A stretch of 64,000 nt of DNA. It comes from Candidatus Symbiopectobacterium sp. NZEC151. Its GTDB lineage: Bacteria > Pseudomonadota > Gammaproteobacteria > Enterobacterales > Enterobacteriaceae. Location: assembly GCF_025962655.1 (NCBI RefSeq), contig NZ_JAGFPE010000003.1:124001-188000 (forward strand). The letters are read 5' to 3'. A program made the position numbers and the translations under genes. Positions within the stretch are counted from its first letter, which is position 1. Every line of letters begins with the position of its first letter. Under the pieces are notes generated by a model. The model was not told the DNA's origin and did no database searches. It saw nothing but the letters and a program-made list of their open reading frames with translations. Below, piece by piece: positions 1 through 9,278 of this stretch.

Positions 1-1269
1 AAGGGTGACGCTCAAGGTGATCGCTTTACCTTCAGCCGCATACTTCAGTGCGTTTTCGATCAGATTCGCCAACGCCTGAAACAGCAGCGCCCGATCGCCA
101 AAAAGCGGCGTCCCGGCGGGTGCATCAATCAGCAATTGGCAATGGTGTGCATCCGCTAACGGTTGATAATACTCCGATACCTCTTCCAACAACGGGCGCA
201 CCTCAAAGCGGGCAAACTGATGAACACAGCGCCCGCTTTCAATCTCGCCGATGCGCATGACGGTGCGAAACAGCCCCAAAATCTTGTGCACCTCTTCCAC
301 TGCCTGATGCAACTCCTCGCGCATCTCATGCTCAAGACCTTGACGCTCAGTCAGGTTATACAGCCGGTTTTGCAAGTGTGTCAGCGGCGTGCGCAATTCG
401 TGGGCAATATGGCTTGAGGTGCTGCGCACCTGCTCCATCAGGCGTTCGATGCGCTCCAGGTTCTGGTTAATGTCGTGACTCAGGCTGTGAAAATCGTCAT
501 CGCGCGTTGAGAGCGGCATACGAACGTACTGCTCACCGGCGCTGTAGCGGTGCAGCGCGGTGCGGATGCGCTCTACGCTGCGCAGGCTGCGCAAACTGAA
601 ATGTCGGCTGACCACCAGCGAAAACAACAGCACCACAAACAGCCCTGCCCCCGCTACCAGTGGAATAGTACGAATACGTTCCAGCATCGGCCGCAGATTA
701 TAGGCGGTGAACAGCACGCCGCCATCGTCCAGCGCCACCGACATACCGACCAGGTTACTCTCGGGCGCGCTACGTCCTCGATCGCTGGCTTTCAGCGCGC
801 CCTTTTCTACCAGCAGCGCCTTCAGGCAAGGAACATCCATTTTGCACGCGGTATGACTTGGCCCAGACAACATCCAACCCGCGTTGTGATAGAGGATCTC
901 GCCCTGCTTACTCATCACCAGAAACAGAGGTAACTCATCAGTTTTAGCCTGATTATCGCGTTTGAGCTGAGCGATCAGCGTAGAAGTATCGGTCAGCCGC
1001 GCTTGGGTGGCATGGTCATGGATATTGCCCAGTATGACGTCGCGTACATGGGTGCGGATCAACGTTTCACTCAATACGCTGAAGCCGACAATGCAGCACA
1101 GCACCATCAGCAAAAACAGAAACACCAGCGTAATAAACTGGCGAAACTGTGCGGTGCGAAGAAATACCGGATAACGGTTAGCGCCGTGCACGCACAAATG
1201 GCGAATTTTCTCACGCCATCCGTTAGCCGGCCATCTCAGCGCGGGTTCATTGTGTGCGCTACGCGGCAT
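1..1269 (-). CDS. Sensor histidine kinase, C-terminus cut by window edge
   Basis: Membrane sensor kinase, partner of the response regulator just upstream. Read on the minus strand it has a cytoplasmic N-terminus, a first membrane segment (FITLVFLFLLMVLCCIVGF), a periplasmic domain of about 110 residues with two Cys (CKMDVPC), a second membrane segment and a HAMP-like linker. The phosphoacceptor helix contains SHIAHELRTPLTHL, and the ATPase N box NLIENALKYA lies near base 50. The G boxes are outside the window. I chose the ATG at 1269 because it overlaps the regulator stop (ATGCCGCGTAG, 11 bases), a typical coupled pair. The signal is unknown; the Fur box upstream suggests metal or iron. Confidence 0.9.
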   Translation of the reverse strand, partial: MPRSAHNEPALRWPANGWREKIRHLCVHGANRYPVFLRTAQFRQFITLVFLFLLMVLCCIVGFSVLSETLIRTHVRDVILGNIHDHATQARLTDTSTLIAQLKRDNQAKTDELPLFLVMSKQGEILYHNAGWMLSGPSHTACKMDVPCLKALLVEKGALKASDRGRSAPESNLVGMSVALDDGGVLFTAYNLRPMLERIRTIPLVAGAGLFVVLLFSLVVSRHFSLRSLRSVERIRTALHRYSAGEQYVRMPLSTRDDDFHSLSHDINQNLERIERLMEQVRSTSSHIAHELRTPLTHLQNRLYNLTERQGLEHEMREELHQAVEEVHKILGLFRTVMRIGEIESGRCVHQFARFEVRPLLEEVSEYYQPLADAHHCQLLIDAPAGTPLFGDRALLFQALANLIENALKYAAEGKAITLSVTL

Positions 1270-1951
1270 CCGTCTTTTCCACAGCGCCCAGGGCGTAGCC
1301 CAGCGATCGCAAGGTTTTGATCAGCGGCCGGGGAAAGCCTTTGTCGATCTTGGCCCGCAGCTTGGACATATGAACATCGATCAGGTTAGTCTGCGGATCG
1401 AAGTGATACCCCCAGACGCGTTCCAATAACAGTGTCCGTGTGATCACCTGCCCGGGGTTTTCCATCAAAATGATCAGCAGCTTGATCTCTTTATCGGTCA
1501 GATCGATGCGCTGCCCGCTACGCCAGGCAACCCGTTGCAGACGATCAAGTTGCAGATCTTCAAACGTCAACAGCGATGACGGTGCCTCCTGCGGTTTTCC
1601 TCTGCGCACCATAATCTCTAAGCGCAAACGCAGCTCATTGAAATTAAAAGGCTTACCCAGATAATCTTCGGCGCCCAGTTCCAGCCCCATCACGCGATCC
1701 ACATCGCGATCCAACGCCGAAAGCAGCATGATAGGCGGGTGACGCAATCCTTGCAGTTCACGCAATACGCTAAAACCATCCAGCGTTGGCAGCATCCGGT
1801 CTAGCAGCACCACGTCATAAATTTCATCTTTAATGGCTTTAAGCGCATGTTCGCCATCATGAACGATATTGCAGGCATAACCGTGTGAGTGCAGCTTTGC
1901 ACCAAGCCAATGGCACAACACCGAGTCGTCATCAACCACTAAAACGCGCAT
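1259..1951 (-). CDS. OmpR-family response regulator
   Basis: DNA-binding response regulator of 230 residues, the usual length for the OmpR/PhoB family. The receiver domain (about 1-115) has the acidic pair DDD near residue 7, the phosphorylation Asp in VVLLDRMLP near residue 51 and the conserved Lys in GKPFNFNEL. The C-terminal winged helix (about 130-225) ends with the family signature LIKTLRSLGYAL. The start ATG follows AGAGGGAAAACA. It is co-transcribed with the overlapping sensor kinase. The promoter about 140 bases upstream overlaps a Fur box, so iron limitation probably raises its expression (inference). I cannot assign a named system. Confidence 0.93.
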   Translation of the reverse strand: MRVLVVDDDSVLCHWLGAKLHSHGYACNIVHDGEHALKAIKDEIYDVVLLDRMLPTLDGFSVLRELQGLRHPPIMLLSALDRDVDRVMGLELGAEDYLGKPFNFNELRLRLEIMVRRGKPQEAPSSLLTFEDLQLDRLQRVAWRSGQRIDLTDKEIKLLIILMENPGQVITRTLLLERVWGYHFDPQTNLIDVHMSKLRAKIDKGFPRPLIKTLRSLGYALGAVEKTDAA

Positions 1952-2093
1952 TGTTTTCCCTCTGTCAAAGTGATGGTTGCTTACACCACATCACGCGTAC
2001 TGACGTGCTCCCGATCCACCACAATAGGATCTGAGCCACTCTGACACAGGCAATAACCTGTCTGGCGGCTTCTTATGCGTCAACGCGTTATAG

Positions 2094-2112
2094 GATAATA
2101 ACAATCATTATC
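2094..2112 (-). promoter_or_regulatory. Fur box
   Basis: The 19-mer GATAATAACAATCATTATC matches the classic Fur consensus GATAATGATAATCATTATC at 17 of 19 positions. It overlaps the -10 and spacer of the only good promoter upstream of the two-component operon, the position expected for iron-dependent repression. Confidence 0.75.
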
Positions 2113-2124
2113 ATTTAATGACAA
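2095..2124 (-). promoter_or_regulatory. Promoter of the two-component operon
   Basis: On the minus strand TTGTCA (2124-2119) and TATTAT (2100-2095) are separated by 18 bases. Transcription would start near 2088, giving a leader of about 137 bases before the regulator. The rest of the 1952-2314 gap shows no convincing gene. Confidence 0.6.
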
Positions 2125-2314
2125 GTAGTTTACAATGCTGACAATTAGCCAGATTTTGTAGGGTTTTTCCGCGATCGTGGGGTTTTCGTGCGTTCCTCGT
2201 GCAGATACGTTCTCTGACAGGCTTCGGAACACGCTATCGCGGGATCAACAAGGCGTGGAGTTGCGACGCAGACTCAACGCACATTGAGCCTGCATCCGCG
2301 AAACAAAGGCAGGG

Positions 2315-3961
2315 TTACACTTTCTCGCTCAGCACGGCTTCAAGCAAATCGAGATCGTGCAGCATCTTTTTCAGGGTTTCGTTGCTGATCTGCTGCGTGG
2401 CGCGCAGGTGGTAAAGTTCGCCGCGTTCAGCGGTGACGGCAGTCAAACGGAAACGGCGCTCCAGATTTTCAATCTCCAGGCTGTGTTCCAAATCGCTCTC
2501 GCCGACGACGCGACGCCGCAAATTACCGATGACACGCGCGCTGACTTCGCGCACCACCTGCTCATCGATATTTTCTTCTCGATCCGCCGCCAGACGCTCT
2601 TCCATTTTCTGCAAGCTGCGGATCGCCACTTCGGCAATCGCCATGCGCGCCATCCGCTCTTCTTTCTTATAGAGCGATTTGTCCACCACCGTCACCCCGC
2701 GCAGCAGTAACGGCAGCGTCAATACCCCGCACAGCAAGGAAAACAGAATGACGCCAGTGGCGATAAACACCAACTGATAGCGGGAAGGAAACGCGGTGCC
2801 GTCGTTTAATAACAACGGAATGGACAGCACACCGGCCAAGGTAATCGCACCGCGCACCCCGGCGAAAGAAGCGATCCAGATTTCACGCGTAGTGTATTGA
2901 GCAAACAGCATCGGACGTTTCTTCTGAAACAGGCGGCTGTAATATTTCATAAACCACAGCCAGCAGAAACGCAGCAGCAACAGCGCACCGTAAATAATGG
3001 CGATATCGGTAAACAGCATCCAGGTTTCAACGGTGGGATCCAGCTCCGCCTGCGTTACCGAGGTTTCCAAAATGTCGGGCAATTGCAGCCCCAGCATGAT
3101 AAACACCATGCCGTTAAACACGAACTCCAACATCGACCAGACGCTGTTGGCGCGTAATCGCATCGCCAGCGGCGCGTTACTGATCACGTTAGAGTGGCTG
3201 ATGGTCATGCCTGCGGCCACCGCCGCCAAAATGCCTGACACCCCAATGTGTTCCGCAATCAGGTAGGAGGCGAACGGCAACAGCATCAGCAGCACAATCT
3301 GTGTGGCCGCATCATCACCGCTCCAACGGTTAATGATGCGCAATGATTTACTGTAAAGCCAGGTTACACCCACGCCCGCCAGCAGGCCGCCGACCGCCAC
3401 CTGCACGAACTCCAGCGTCGCGCCGGACACGGTAAACACCATGGTGCCCATCGCCACCGCAACGGCAAATTTAAGCGATACCAGACCCGAAGCATCATTC
3501 ATCAGCGCTTCGCCCTGCAAGATGCTCATCAGCTTTTTCGGAATGCGATCTTCGCCCACAATCCCCGACAGCGCCACCGCATCGGTCGGCGATAGCACGG
3601 CGGCCAGCGCGAAGGCCGCCACCAGCGGCATACCCGGAATCATCCAGTAAATCAGGTAACCCACCCCCGCGACGGTGATCAACACCAGCACCAGCGCCAG
3701 ACCAATCACCTCACGGCTGTGTTTGATAAATTCGCGCGTTGGCGTTTTCCAGCCGTCGGCAAACAGCAGCGGCGGGATAAACAGCACCATAAACAGTTCA
3801 GGATTGAAATCAACATGCAAACCAAACTGGGGCCAGGCCAAAATAGCCCCGAGGGCGATTTGCATTAAGGGCAGCGGAACTTGGAAGGGTAAAATACGTG
3901 TAACGACCCCTGATAGTGATACCACCAGGGTTAAAATCAGAATGGTAAAAAAGATTTCCAT
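2315..3961 (-). CDS. yjcE: Na+/H+ antiporter, YjcE-like (CPA1 family)
   Basis: Inner-membrane cation/proton antiporter of 548 residues, nearly identical in length and layout to E. coli YjcE (549). About 12 membrane segments fill residues 1-410, including the CPA1 signatures LFADGWKTPTREF, LSPTDAVALSGIV and GEALMNDASGLVSLKF. The last 130 residues are a soluble, charged tail. I placed the start at MEIFFTILI, preceded by CTAAGGAAAGC, rather than at the longer open frame. It stands alone between the two-component promoter region and the convergently oriented end of the gene-poor stretch before adeP. Confidence 0.95.
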   Translation of the reverse strand: MEIFFTILILTLVVSLSGVVTRILPFQVPLPLMQIALGAILAWPQFGLHVDFNPELFMVLFIPPLLFADGWKTPTREFIKHSREVIGLALVLVLITVAGVGYLIYWMIPGMPLVAAFALAAVLSPTDAVALSGIVGEDRIPKKLMSILQGEALMNDASGLVSLKFAVAVAMGTMVFTVSGATLEFVQVAVGGLLAGVGVTWLYSKSLRIINRWSGDDAATQIVLLMLLPFASYLIAEHIGVSGILAAVAAGMTISHSNVISNAPLAMRLRANSVWSMLEFVFNGMVFIMLGLQLPDILETSVTQAELDPTVETWMLFTDIAIIYGALLLLRFCWLWFMKYYSRLFQKKRPMLFAQYTTREIWIASFAGVRGAITLAGVLSIPLLLNDGTAFPSRYQLVFIATGVILFSLLCGVLTLPLLLRGVTVVDKSLYKKEERMARMAIAEVAIRSLQKMEERLAADREENIDEQVVREVSARVIGNLRRRVVGESDLEHSLEIENLERRFRLTAVTAERGELYHLRATQQISNETLKKMLHDLDLLEAVLSEKV

Positions 3962-4242
3962 GCTTTCCTTAGGAGATGTCCAATAATGGCCTAACCGTGT
4001 GCTGAGCTGCCCTTTGTACGTTATGAGATGGTGCCCCATTATTTTTACATGAAAATATCGCTCAGCGGGGCAAAATTTCAGGGTAAAACGCATATTTTTT
4101 GCATGAATACCCTGCAAATAATTACGTCAAAAAATCACCGCGGCGGGGCACTTCAAGGAAAGCATGAGGGAGGAGGCAAAACGATGAGTGGCGTCATGGA
4201 GCAAAGAGCTCCTGATTGCACGCGCCAGCGAAACCGCAGGCA

Positions 4243-4267
4243 TAAAAAAGGGGAGCCAGGCTCCCCG
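4243..4267 (-). terminator. Rho-independent terminator of adeP
   Basis: On the minus strand a GGGGAGCC/GGCTCCCC stem with a two-base loop is followed by six T. It lies 23 bases beyond the adeP stop. Confidence 0.85.
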
Positions 4268-4289
4268 TAATGACTCACTTACAGAACAA

Positions 4290-5657
4290 TCAGAGCGCCC
4301 AGCCACCGGCGTAGAACACCACCAGCGCGATAGCGATAATCACGGTACCGATATTCAGTTTGCGCCATTCACCCGAGAAAATACGCCCCAGCACCAGTGC
4401 ACCAAAGCCCAGCATAATCCCGGTTACGATATTGCAGGTCAGCACGATAAACACCGCGCACACCAAACCAGACATGGCATCAACAATGTCATCAAAATTC
4501 AGCTTGGCGACATTGCTCAGCATCAGCAAGCCGACATACATCAATGCCGGTGCGGTGGCGTATCCCGGCACCAGATAAGACAGCGGAGAGAGGAACAGCA
4601 GGCACAGGAACAGCACACCGACCACGGTCGCCGTCAACCCGGTTTTACCGCCCGCTGCCGTACCCGCCGCAGATTCGATATAGACCGCCGCCGGAGACGT
4701 CCCGACCAGGCTGGACAACATGCTGCTCACCGAGTCAGCCGTCAGCGCTTTGCCACCGTTAACGATTTGCCCGTCTTTATCCAGCAGGTTCGCCTGCCCG
4801 GCAACCGCGCGGATGGTACCGGTGGCGTCAAACACCGCCGTCATCACCAGCGCCAGCACGCTTGGCAGCACCGCCAGTTGCAATGCACCCATGATATCCA
4901 GGCTAAACATCAGCGAGTGACCGTTTTCATCAGTCAGGCTCGGCAGGCTGAACCAGCCCTGAAATTTCACGTTCGGATCGAAAATCAGGCCGATAATCGA
5001 GATAGCCACGATCACCAACAAGATGCCGCCCGGCACGCGACGTTTTTCCAGACCGATGGTGGCCGCCAGTCCCAATAACGACATGATCACCGGGAACGAG
5101 GTGAAGTTACCTAACGCAACAGGCAGACCGTCGATCGGGTTCTTGATCACCAGCCCCACGCCATTGGCAGCGATGATCAGCAGGAACAGGCCAATACCGA
5201 TACCGGTACCCTGCGCCACGCCCAACGGCAGGTTACGCAGGATCCAGGAACGGATGCCGGTCACCGAGATCACGGTAAACAGCAGCCCCATCAGGAAGAT
5301 CGCCCCTAAGGCCACCGGAACACTGATCTGTTGGCCCAGCACCAGGCTAAACGCGGTAAAAGCGGTAAGCGAGATGGCGCAGCCGATTGCCATGGGCACA
5401 TTGGCCCACAGCCCCATCAGCAAGGAACCCAGCCCTGCGACCAGACAGGTTGCCACAAACACCGGCGTGTGCGGAAAACCCGCCTTGCTCAGCATGCCAG
5501 GCACGACAATGACCGAATACACCATCGCCAGAAACGTGGTTAACCCGGCCAGCACTTCCTGTCTTACATTACTGCCGCGCTGTGTGATGTGAAAAAAAGC
5601 ATCAAGTGAGCTTTGCGGACGCGCCGCATTGCCAGCCTGACGAGTGCTATTTGACAT
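4290..5657 (-). CDS. adeP: Adenine permease (NCS2/AzgA family)
   Basis: Proton-coupled purine uptake protein of the AzgA-like NCS2 family, 455 residues, closest from memory to E. coli AdeP (PurP/YieG). Shared stretches include [56 protein letters not shown] and [20 protein letters not shown], which carry the purine-binding Glu and Asp residues. It has 12-14 predicted membrane segments. Start at MSNSTRQAG, with AGGGG upstream; an open frame continues 89 codons further but lacks family similarity. Adenine is the probable substrate; the related GhxP/GhxQ carriers take guanine and hypoxanthine. Confidence 0.93.
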   Translation of the reverse strand: MSNSTRQAGNAARPQSSLDAFFHITQRGSNVRQEVLAGLTTFLAMVYSVIVVPGMLSKAGFPHTPVFVATCLVAGLGSLLMGLWANVPMAIGCAISLTAFTAFSLVLGQQISVPVALGAIFLMGLLFTVISVTGIRSWILRNLPLGVAQGTGIGIGLFLLIIAANGVGLVIKNPIDGLPVALGNFTSFPVIMSLLGLAATIGLEKRRVPGGILLVIVAISIIGLIFDPNVKFQGWFSLPSLTDENGHSLMFSLDIMGALQLAVLPSVLALVMTAVFDATGTIRAVAGQANLLDKDGQIVNGGKALTADSVSSMLSSLVGTSPAAVYIESAAGTAAGGKTGLTATVVGVLFLCLLFLSPLSYLVPGYATAPALMYVGLLMLSNVAKLNFDDIVDAMSGLVCAVFIVLTCNIVTGIMLGFGALVLGRIFSGEWRKLNIGTVIIAIALVVFYAGGWAL

Positions 5658-6004
5658 GGTGGTATCCCCTGAGATGTCATTATTTGTAAAAGTAAAACTG
5701 GAGGGTGCATATGGCCTTGCCTGCCATGACGATCTCCCATCGCTGCACGCACCCACAACAACGGCGCTTCCGCGCCGCAGCGCAAATATCAGATGCCCCC
5801 GAACACCATGCACATCACACTGAAAATGGACGCAAACGATTAGCTTGCGGGACGCATCACAGGTGCATTTGGCAGGTCGGAGGAGAAACGGGGGATTATC
5901 CTGCTTCTGGGCGGTGTATTTCAACTGATAATCCAGACAATTTATCTATCGCTCGACAAAACAGAACGGCGTTTCATGCACAGAAAACCCATGAACCATT
6001 TTTT
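5658..6004. other. Intergenic region upstream of adeP
   Basis: I see no gene in this 347-base gap. At 5830-5845 there is ACGCAAACGATTAGCT, whose left half is a perfect PurR half-site but whose right half is poor. PurR control of adeP is therefore possible but weakly supported. Confidence 0.3.
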
Positions 6005-6020
6005 TGTGATTAGGCTCACA
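6005..6020 (+). promoter_or_regulatory. CRP binding site
   Basis: TGTGATTAGGCTCACA fits the CRP consensus TGTGA-N6-TCACA exactly. It lies just upstream of the peptide-operon promoter, centred about 50 bases before the predicted start of transcription, between the usual class I and class II positions. Confidence 0.7.
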
Positions 6021-6026
6021 AAAAAG

Positions 6027-6055
6027 TTGACCAGCGCGGCCAACCGGCGTATCTT
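6027..6055 (+). promoter_or_regulatory. Promoter of the small-peptide operon
   Basis: TTGACC and TATCTT are separated by exactly 17 bases, a strong sigma-70 match. The first small ORF starts about 47 bases after the expected transcription start. Confidence 0.7.
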
Positions 6056-6108
6056 TAAAAACGTGAAGAGCATCACAGAAAAATGAACAATCACTCGGAG
6101 AGAGACAA

Positions 6109-6183
6109 ATGAAACTGATCAAAAAAATCGTTGCCATGTTCGAAAACGTTAGCGTTAACTTCAACATGTTCACTAACCACTAA
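6109..6183 (+). CDS. Small cationic peptide, 24 residues
   Basis: Short ORF beginning MKLIKKIVAMFENV and ending in FTNH. It has a strong Shine-Dalgarno (GGAG, eight bases before ATG), a strong promoter and a CRP site, so I consider it real although it is tiny. The N-terminal half could form a cationic amphipathic helix; there is no signal cleavage motif. It lies 27 bases upstream of a second small ORF in the same direction and probably shares its transcript. I do not recognise the family. It could be a membrane-active or toxin-like peptide, or a leader peptide; nothing in the sequence decides this. Confidence 0.55.
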   Translation: MKLIKKIVAMFENVSVNFNMFTNH

Positions 6184-6210
6184 GATTCAAGAAAGCGTAG
6201 GAATAAGAAG

Positions 6211-6297
6211 ATGAGTATTGTCCGTAATATCAACAAAGTAATAAAAGCGTTGGGCAAAACCTATCGCGGTCTGGCTCCCTACGCTATCTTCCGTTAA
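6211..6297 (+). CDS. Small cationic peptide, 28 residues
   Basis: Second ORF of the peptide operon, beginning MSIVRNINKVIKALGK and ending GLAPYAIFR. It has three Lys and three Arg and no acidic residue, and AGGA lies eight bases before the ATG. A partial copy at 9128-9196 matches it at 17 of 22 codons. That copy shows that the gene belongs to the duplicated unit of this island and that its reading frame survived for a time after duplication. A bidirectional terminator separates it from the convergent ~900-residue protein. Function unknown. Confidence 0.6.
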   Translation: MSIVRNINKVIKALGKTYRGLAPYAIFR

Positions 6298-6351
6298 TCG
6301 CTCGCGATTAGCACAAATTTCCGCCACTGCCGAAAACGTAGTGTGCGACTG

Positions 6352-6383
6352 AAAAGCGGGTATCTTCTGATATCCGCTTTTTT
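6352..6383. terminator. Bidirectional terminator
   Basis: An AAAAGCGG-G-TATC / GATA-T-CCGCTTTT stem lies between the convergent peptide operon and the large gene, with A and T runs on both sides. It is the homologue of the hairpin at 9247-9278. Confidence 0.75.
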
Positions 6384-9082
6384 TATTTGCGGTGCTTTAA
6401 TATCCGTTGCCGACTCACTTCAACAGGCGGTTCAGCATTTACCTCTCCAGAAGCAATGGCAATATTATCGCTCGTGGTCACGAAAGCAACAGAGGGTTGC
6501 CCGTCGGCAATAAAGATACCTTGGTTAAACGTTAATAGACTTTTGTCGTTCATTGCCAAATCGAACTTAATTACCCTTTCTTTATTATACTTAAGTTCTC
6601 GCTTTATTATCCTGGGATTATCCTGAATAGTCACATCCAGAATACCCCCGTGCAATTTTAGATAGTTTTGTACGTTCTCTATCCGTTCATCCCTGCCAAG
6701 CGCCCTTGGTAAACTGCTTGGTGATAATGGTTTTATATTTCTATTATAAATTTTCACAAGCCCATTATAAGTGTCTTTATTCACTGCCTTTGAATAATAA
6801 TAAGCTTCAGAATACTTCAAATGCCATGAAAAAAACGTTCCGCTATTTTTATTATGCTGATACATATCTGCCTGAAATTGCCATACATTTTTACCATCTG
6901 AACATTTAATCAACTCTCTCCATTGCATATCAGGCGGTTCATGAAATGAAGAGGACCCTTTTTTATACCTCAACCTAAATGTGACATAGATACTAGAACC
7001 CACAAAATCACCGATATCATAGGAACTCGACCTAACATGTGTTTTTAATAGATCCCAATGAGGGTCCAATTGCATAATATTATCATTACTAATCCCTACC
7101 TCTGAATTCAACTGTTTATCCCTTAGATACTCTTCGGCAGTTAATGATATTTTTTTATTATAAGCGTCAACATGAGACAATGAATACTCATGTTGTTTAT
7201 ATATTAAATGCAACTCGTCACCTTTATTATTTTTAATATAAGGTTTTGATTCAAAATCAAGTACCCTTATCAAATCCCCATTTTGTTTTAAGTAAGCATG
7301 CCCCTGGCAATCAAATTTTAGCCCATGACTTCCTGGCATAGAGAGTTTATGTATATCTACTGTTTTATCATACATCGCAGGAGTAATGGCACTTTTTAAC
7401 TGCTCTGACATTGATGAAGAGGTTGAGGGTTCAAAACGCCATCGTCCGCCGGTATACTCAACGGAATAAGAAACGTGTGTTTTTTTCAAGTCATAGATCT
7501 CACAATCCAGATGATGTTTATAAATAGGTTTCGCCCTTATTGGCACTAACCTATTATCTATAGATATCGTATTATAAAAATTGCGATACAATTTATTATC
7601 AGAATAAACACGATATATATTACCATAATGTTCAAAATGAACTTGCTTGACCAGAGGCGATGTTACAGGAAGCCCAATATCAAATCGCTTAATGATCTCT
7701 TCCTCAGCATGACTAAAGCGATACTCGTTAAACGGAACAATCCGCGGTGTATCCCGAGAAGCATTTTCAACGTAATAATAATTACCTTCACTATCATACA
7801 CACGTTCCATCGGTTTACCGCAAATTTTCCCAAACGTTATGCCTCGTTTAATTATTCGATCGCAGTTGGTAAAAAAAGGATCACTGCTTTCAGGTTCGCT
7901 GGCGACTTCTTTACCTTCATCAATGCGCCATTTTTCTTCCCACTGAAGATATCCAACAGGGTGCTCCCTCCCCTCGTTTTCAGCATAAAGCATATTACCG
8001 CGACGAAAAAGCAGCCATTCTTTATTGTCTTGATTTATACAAACCCTATCGTTTTCAAAAAAGAGAGACTTTGGTATTCTAACGTCGTCTATAGTGGTAG
8101 GATGAATATTTCCATGAATAGTAATATCGACCATAGCCTTAGAAAACCCAAGCACCTCATTATAAATAGACTCAATATCTACTTGTGACATTGAGTCACC
8201 TTTAATGTCATTAGAGATCATCCTAATGGTTGGAGAAAAAATACGTTGTACAAATGAGATAAATGTCAATTCAGGGACTAATGAAGACATTATCGAAGAG
8301 ACCTTGTCAACCTCCGTGGTTATCTTTCTCACTTTTTCTATCTCAGCTTCCGAAGGACAGATGCCACTTTTTAAATAATGGGACAACACTTGCAACTCGA
8401 TTGTCGATGATTCGAAAGGACGCTCAAAAGAATCTGCAATGGTTTTCAATACATCACTGACGGTAAGAGCCCTTCTTTTATCGAGACAATCGACATTCAG
8501 CTTTTTTATTTTTACATCATCTCCGAGTGGCACGACGGTTGTCGTTGGTACTGCGACTGGCACGGCAGCATCAGCAGCGGGAAAACGCAGCGGATCATAA
8601 TAATTAATAAAACCCGATAGTGATTTTACGGCTTGATTCATCGAATCGATGATGCTGTCTTGCAGATTACCCATTGGGAAAAGAGTATTTTGTTTTTTTT
8701 CCGTCACACCGTGAGGTACGGGAGATGAAGAGCAGAACTCATTGTAGATCATCTGACTTAACCTATTTTTATAGGCCGAATAGGGTTGTTTATCCACAAA
8801 CCTTATTTGATGTGAAACACCACCATCAACGTGATTTACTTGGTATTTACCAACACTTTTTTGTGGTATTTCATCCACAGAGTTTTCACCACGAGACAAC
8901 GAAGATAGCACGCCCATCATTGCTAACATGCTCATACAACTGAATTTTGTCGGCAGCTTGGTTGATTGCAATTCTGATAACAGATTTAATTTTTTCTGAA
9001 CAGTATATTGCGTCATATAATCTCGACGTCTACATTCAAAACGCCCTATGCCGCGTCTATACTGCTGTATATTGACAGGCAT
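6383..9082 (-). CDS. Large protein of unknown function, paralogue A (899 aa)
   Basis: I do not recognise the family. The protein shares its whole length with the neighbour at 9278-11971, from MP(V/I)...(Y/F)RR at the start to VNAxPP and a basic tail (RILKHRK). A hydrophobic stretch lies near residues 50-65 (MSMLAMMGVLSSL), not at the extreme N-terminus, so a classical Sec signal is unlikely. Trp/Tyr-rich beta-type units recur: KEWLLFRRGNMLYAENEG, WRFEPSTSS and a conserved MPG.HGL.....GH.YL block. Similar patterns occur in large secreted toxin-like proteins of proteobacteria (recalled resemblance, not verified). Base composition is clearly more AT-rich than the flanks, suggesting horizontal transfer. 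The start has a near-perfect AAGGAGGTGAGGA site. Confidence 0.85.
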   Translation of the reverse strand: MPVNIQQYRRGIGRFECRRRDYMTQYTVQKKLNLLSELQSTKLPTKFSCMSMLAMMGVLSSLSRGENSVDEIPQKSVGKYQVNHVDGGVSHQIRFVDKQPYSAYKNRLSQMIYNEFCSSSPVPHGVTEKKQNTLFPMGNLQDSIIDSMNQAVKSLSGFINYYDPLRFPAADAAVPVAVPTTTVVPLGDDVKIKKLNVDCLDKRRALTVSDVLKTIADSFERPFESSTIELQVLSHYLKSGICPSEAEIEKVRKITTEVDKVSSIMSSLVPELTFISFVQRIFSPTIRMISNDIKGDSMSQVDIESIYNEVLGFSKAMVDITIHGNIHPTTIDDVRIPKSLFFENDRVCINQDNKEWLLFRRGNMLYAENEGREHPVGYLQWEEKWRIDEGKEVASEPESSDPFFTNCDRIIKRGITFGKICGKPMERVYDSEGNYYYVENASRDTPRIVPFNEYRFSHAEEEIIKRFDIGLPVTSPLVKQVHFEHYGNIYRVYSDNKLYRNFYNTISIDNRLVPIRAKPIYKHHLDCEIYDLKKTHVSYSVEYTGGRWRFEPSTSSSMSEQLKSAITPAMYDKTVDIHKLSMPGSHGLKFDCQGHAYLKQNGDLIRVLDFESKPYIKNNKGDELHLIYKQHEYSLSHVDAYNKKISLTAEEYLRDKQLNSEVGISNDNIMQLDPHWDLLKTHVRSSSYDIGDFVGSSIYVTFRLRYKKGSSSFHEPPDMQWRELIKCSDGKNVWQFQADMYQHNKNSGTFFSWHLKYSEAYYYSKAVNKDTYNGLVKIYNRNIKPLSPSSLPRALGRDERIENVQNYLKLHGGILDVTIQDNPRIIKRELKYNKERVIKFDLAMNDKSLLTFNQGIFIADGQPSVAFVTTSDNIAIASGEVNAEPPVEVSRQRILKHRK

Positions 9083-9127
9083 TCCTCACCTCCTTGGTTA
9101 ATTCCTGTAAAATAAGTTTATATATTT

Positions 9128-9196
9128 ATCAACAAAGTAATAAACACGTTGGGCAAAACCTGTTGTGGTCTGGCTCCCTACGCAATCTTCGGTTAA
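9128..9196 (+). pseudogene. Decayed copy of the 28-residue peptide gene
   Basis: The frame INKVINTLGKT..GLAPYAIFG then TAA matches residues 7-28 of the intact peptide ORF at 17 of 22 positions. The first six codons and the start are lost: in-frame upstream codons run back to a TAA with no ATG, GTG or TTG start. Two Cys replace Tyr-Arg. It sits between the divergent start of paralogue A and the convergent end of paralogue B. Confidence 0.7.
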
Positions 9197-9246
9197 GCGT
9201 TGGCAATTAAAGCACTTATGCAGTTACGTACGTCGTAGCTAGCACT

Positions 9247-9278
9247 GAAAAAGCGGGTATCTCTGATACCCGCTTTTT
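9247..9278. terminator. Bidirectional terminator
   Basis: A perfect AAAAAGCGGGTATC / GATACCCGCTTTTT stem of 14 base pairs with a three-base loop, directly at the stop of paralogue B. It is homologous to the hairpin at 6352-6383. Confidence 0.85.

Noticed and set aside
4188..5078. 296-codon plus-strand frame over adeP
   Set aside because: Gln/His/Arg-rich translation typical of an antisense read; adeP is intact on the other strand.
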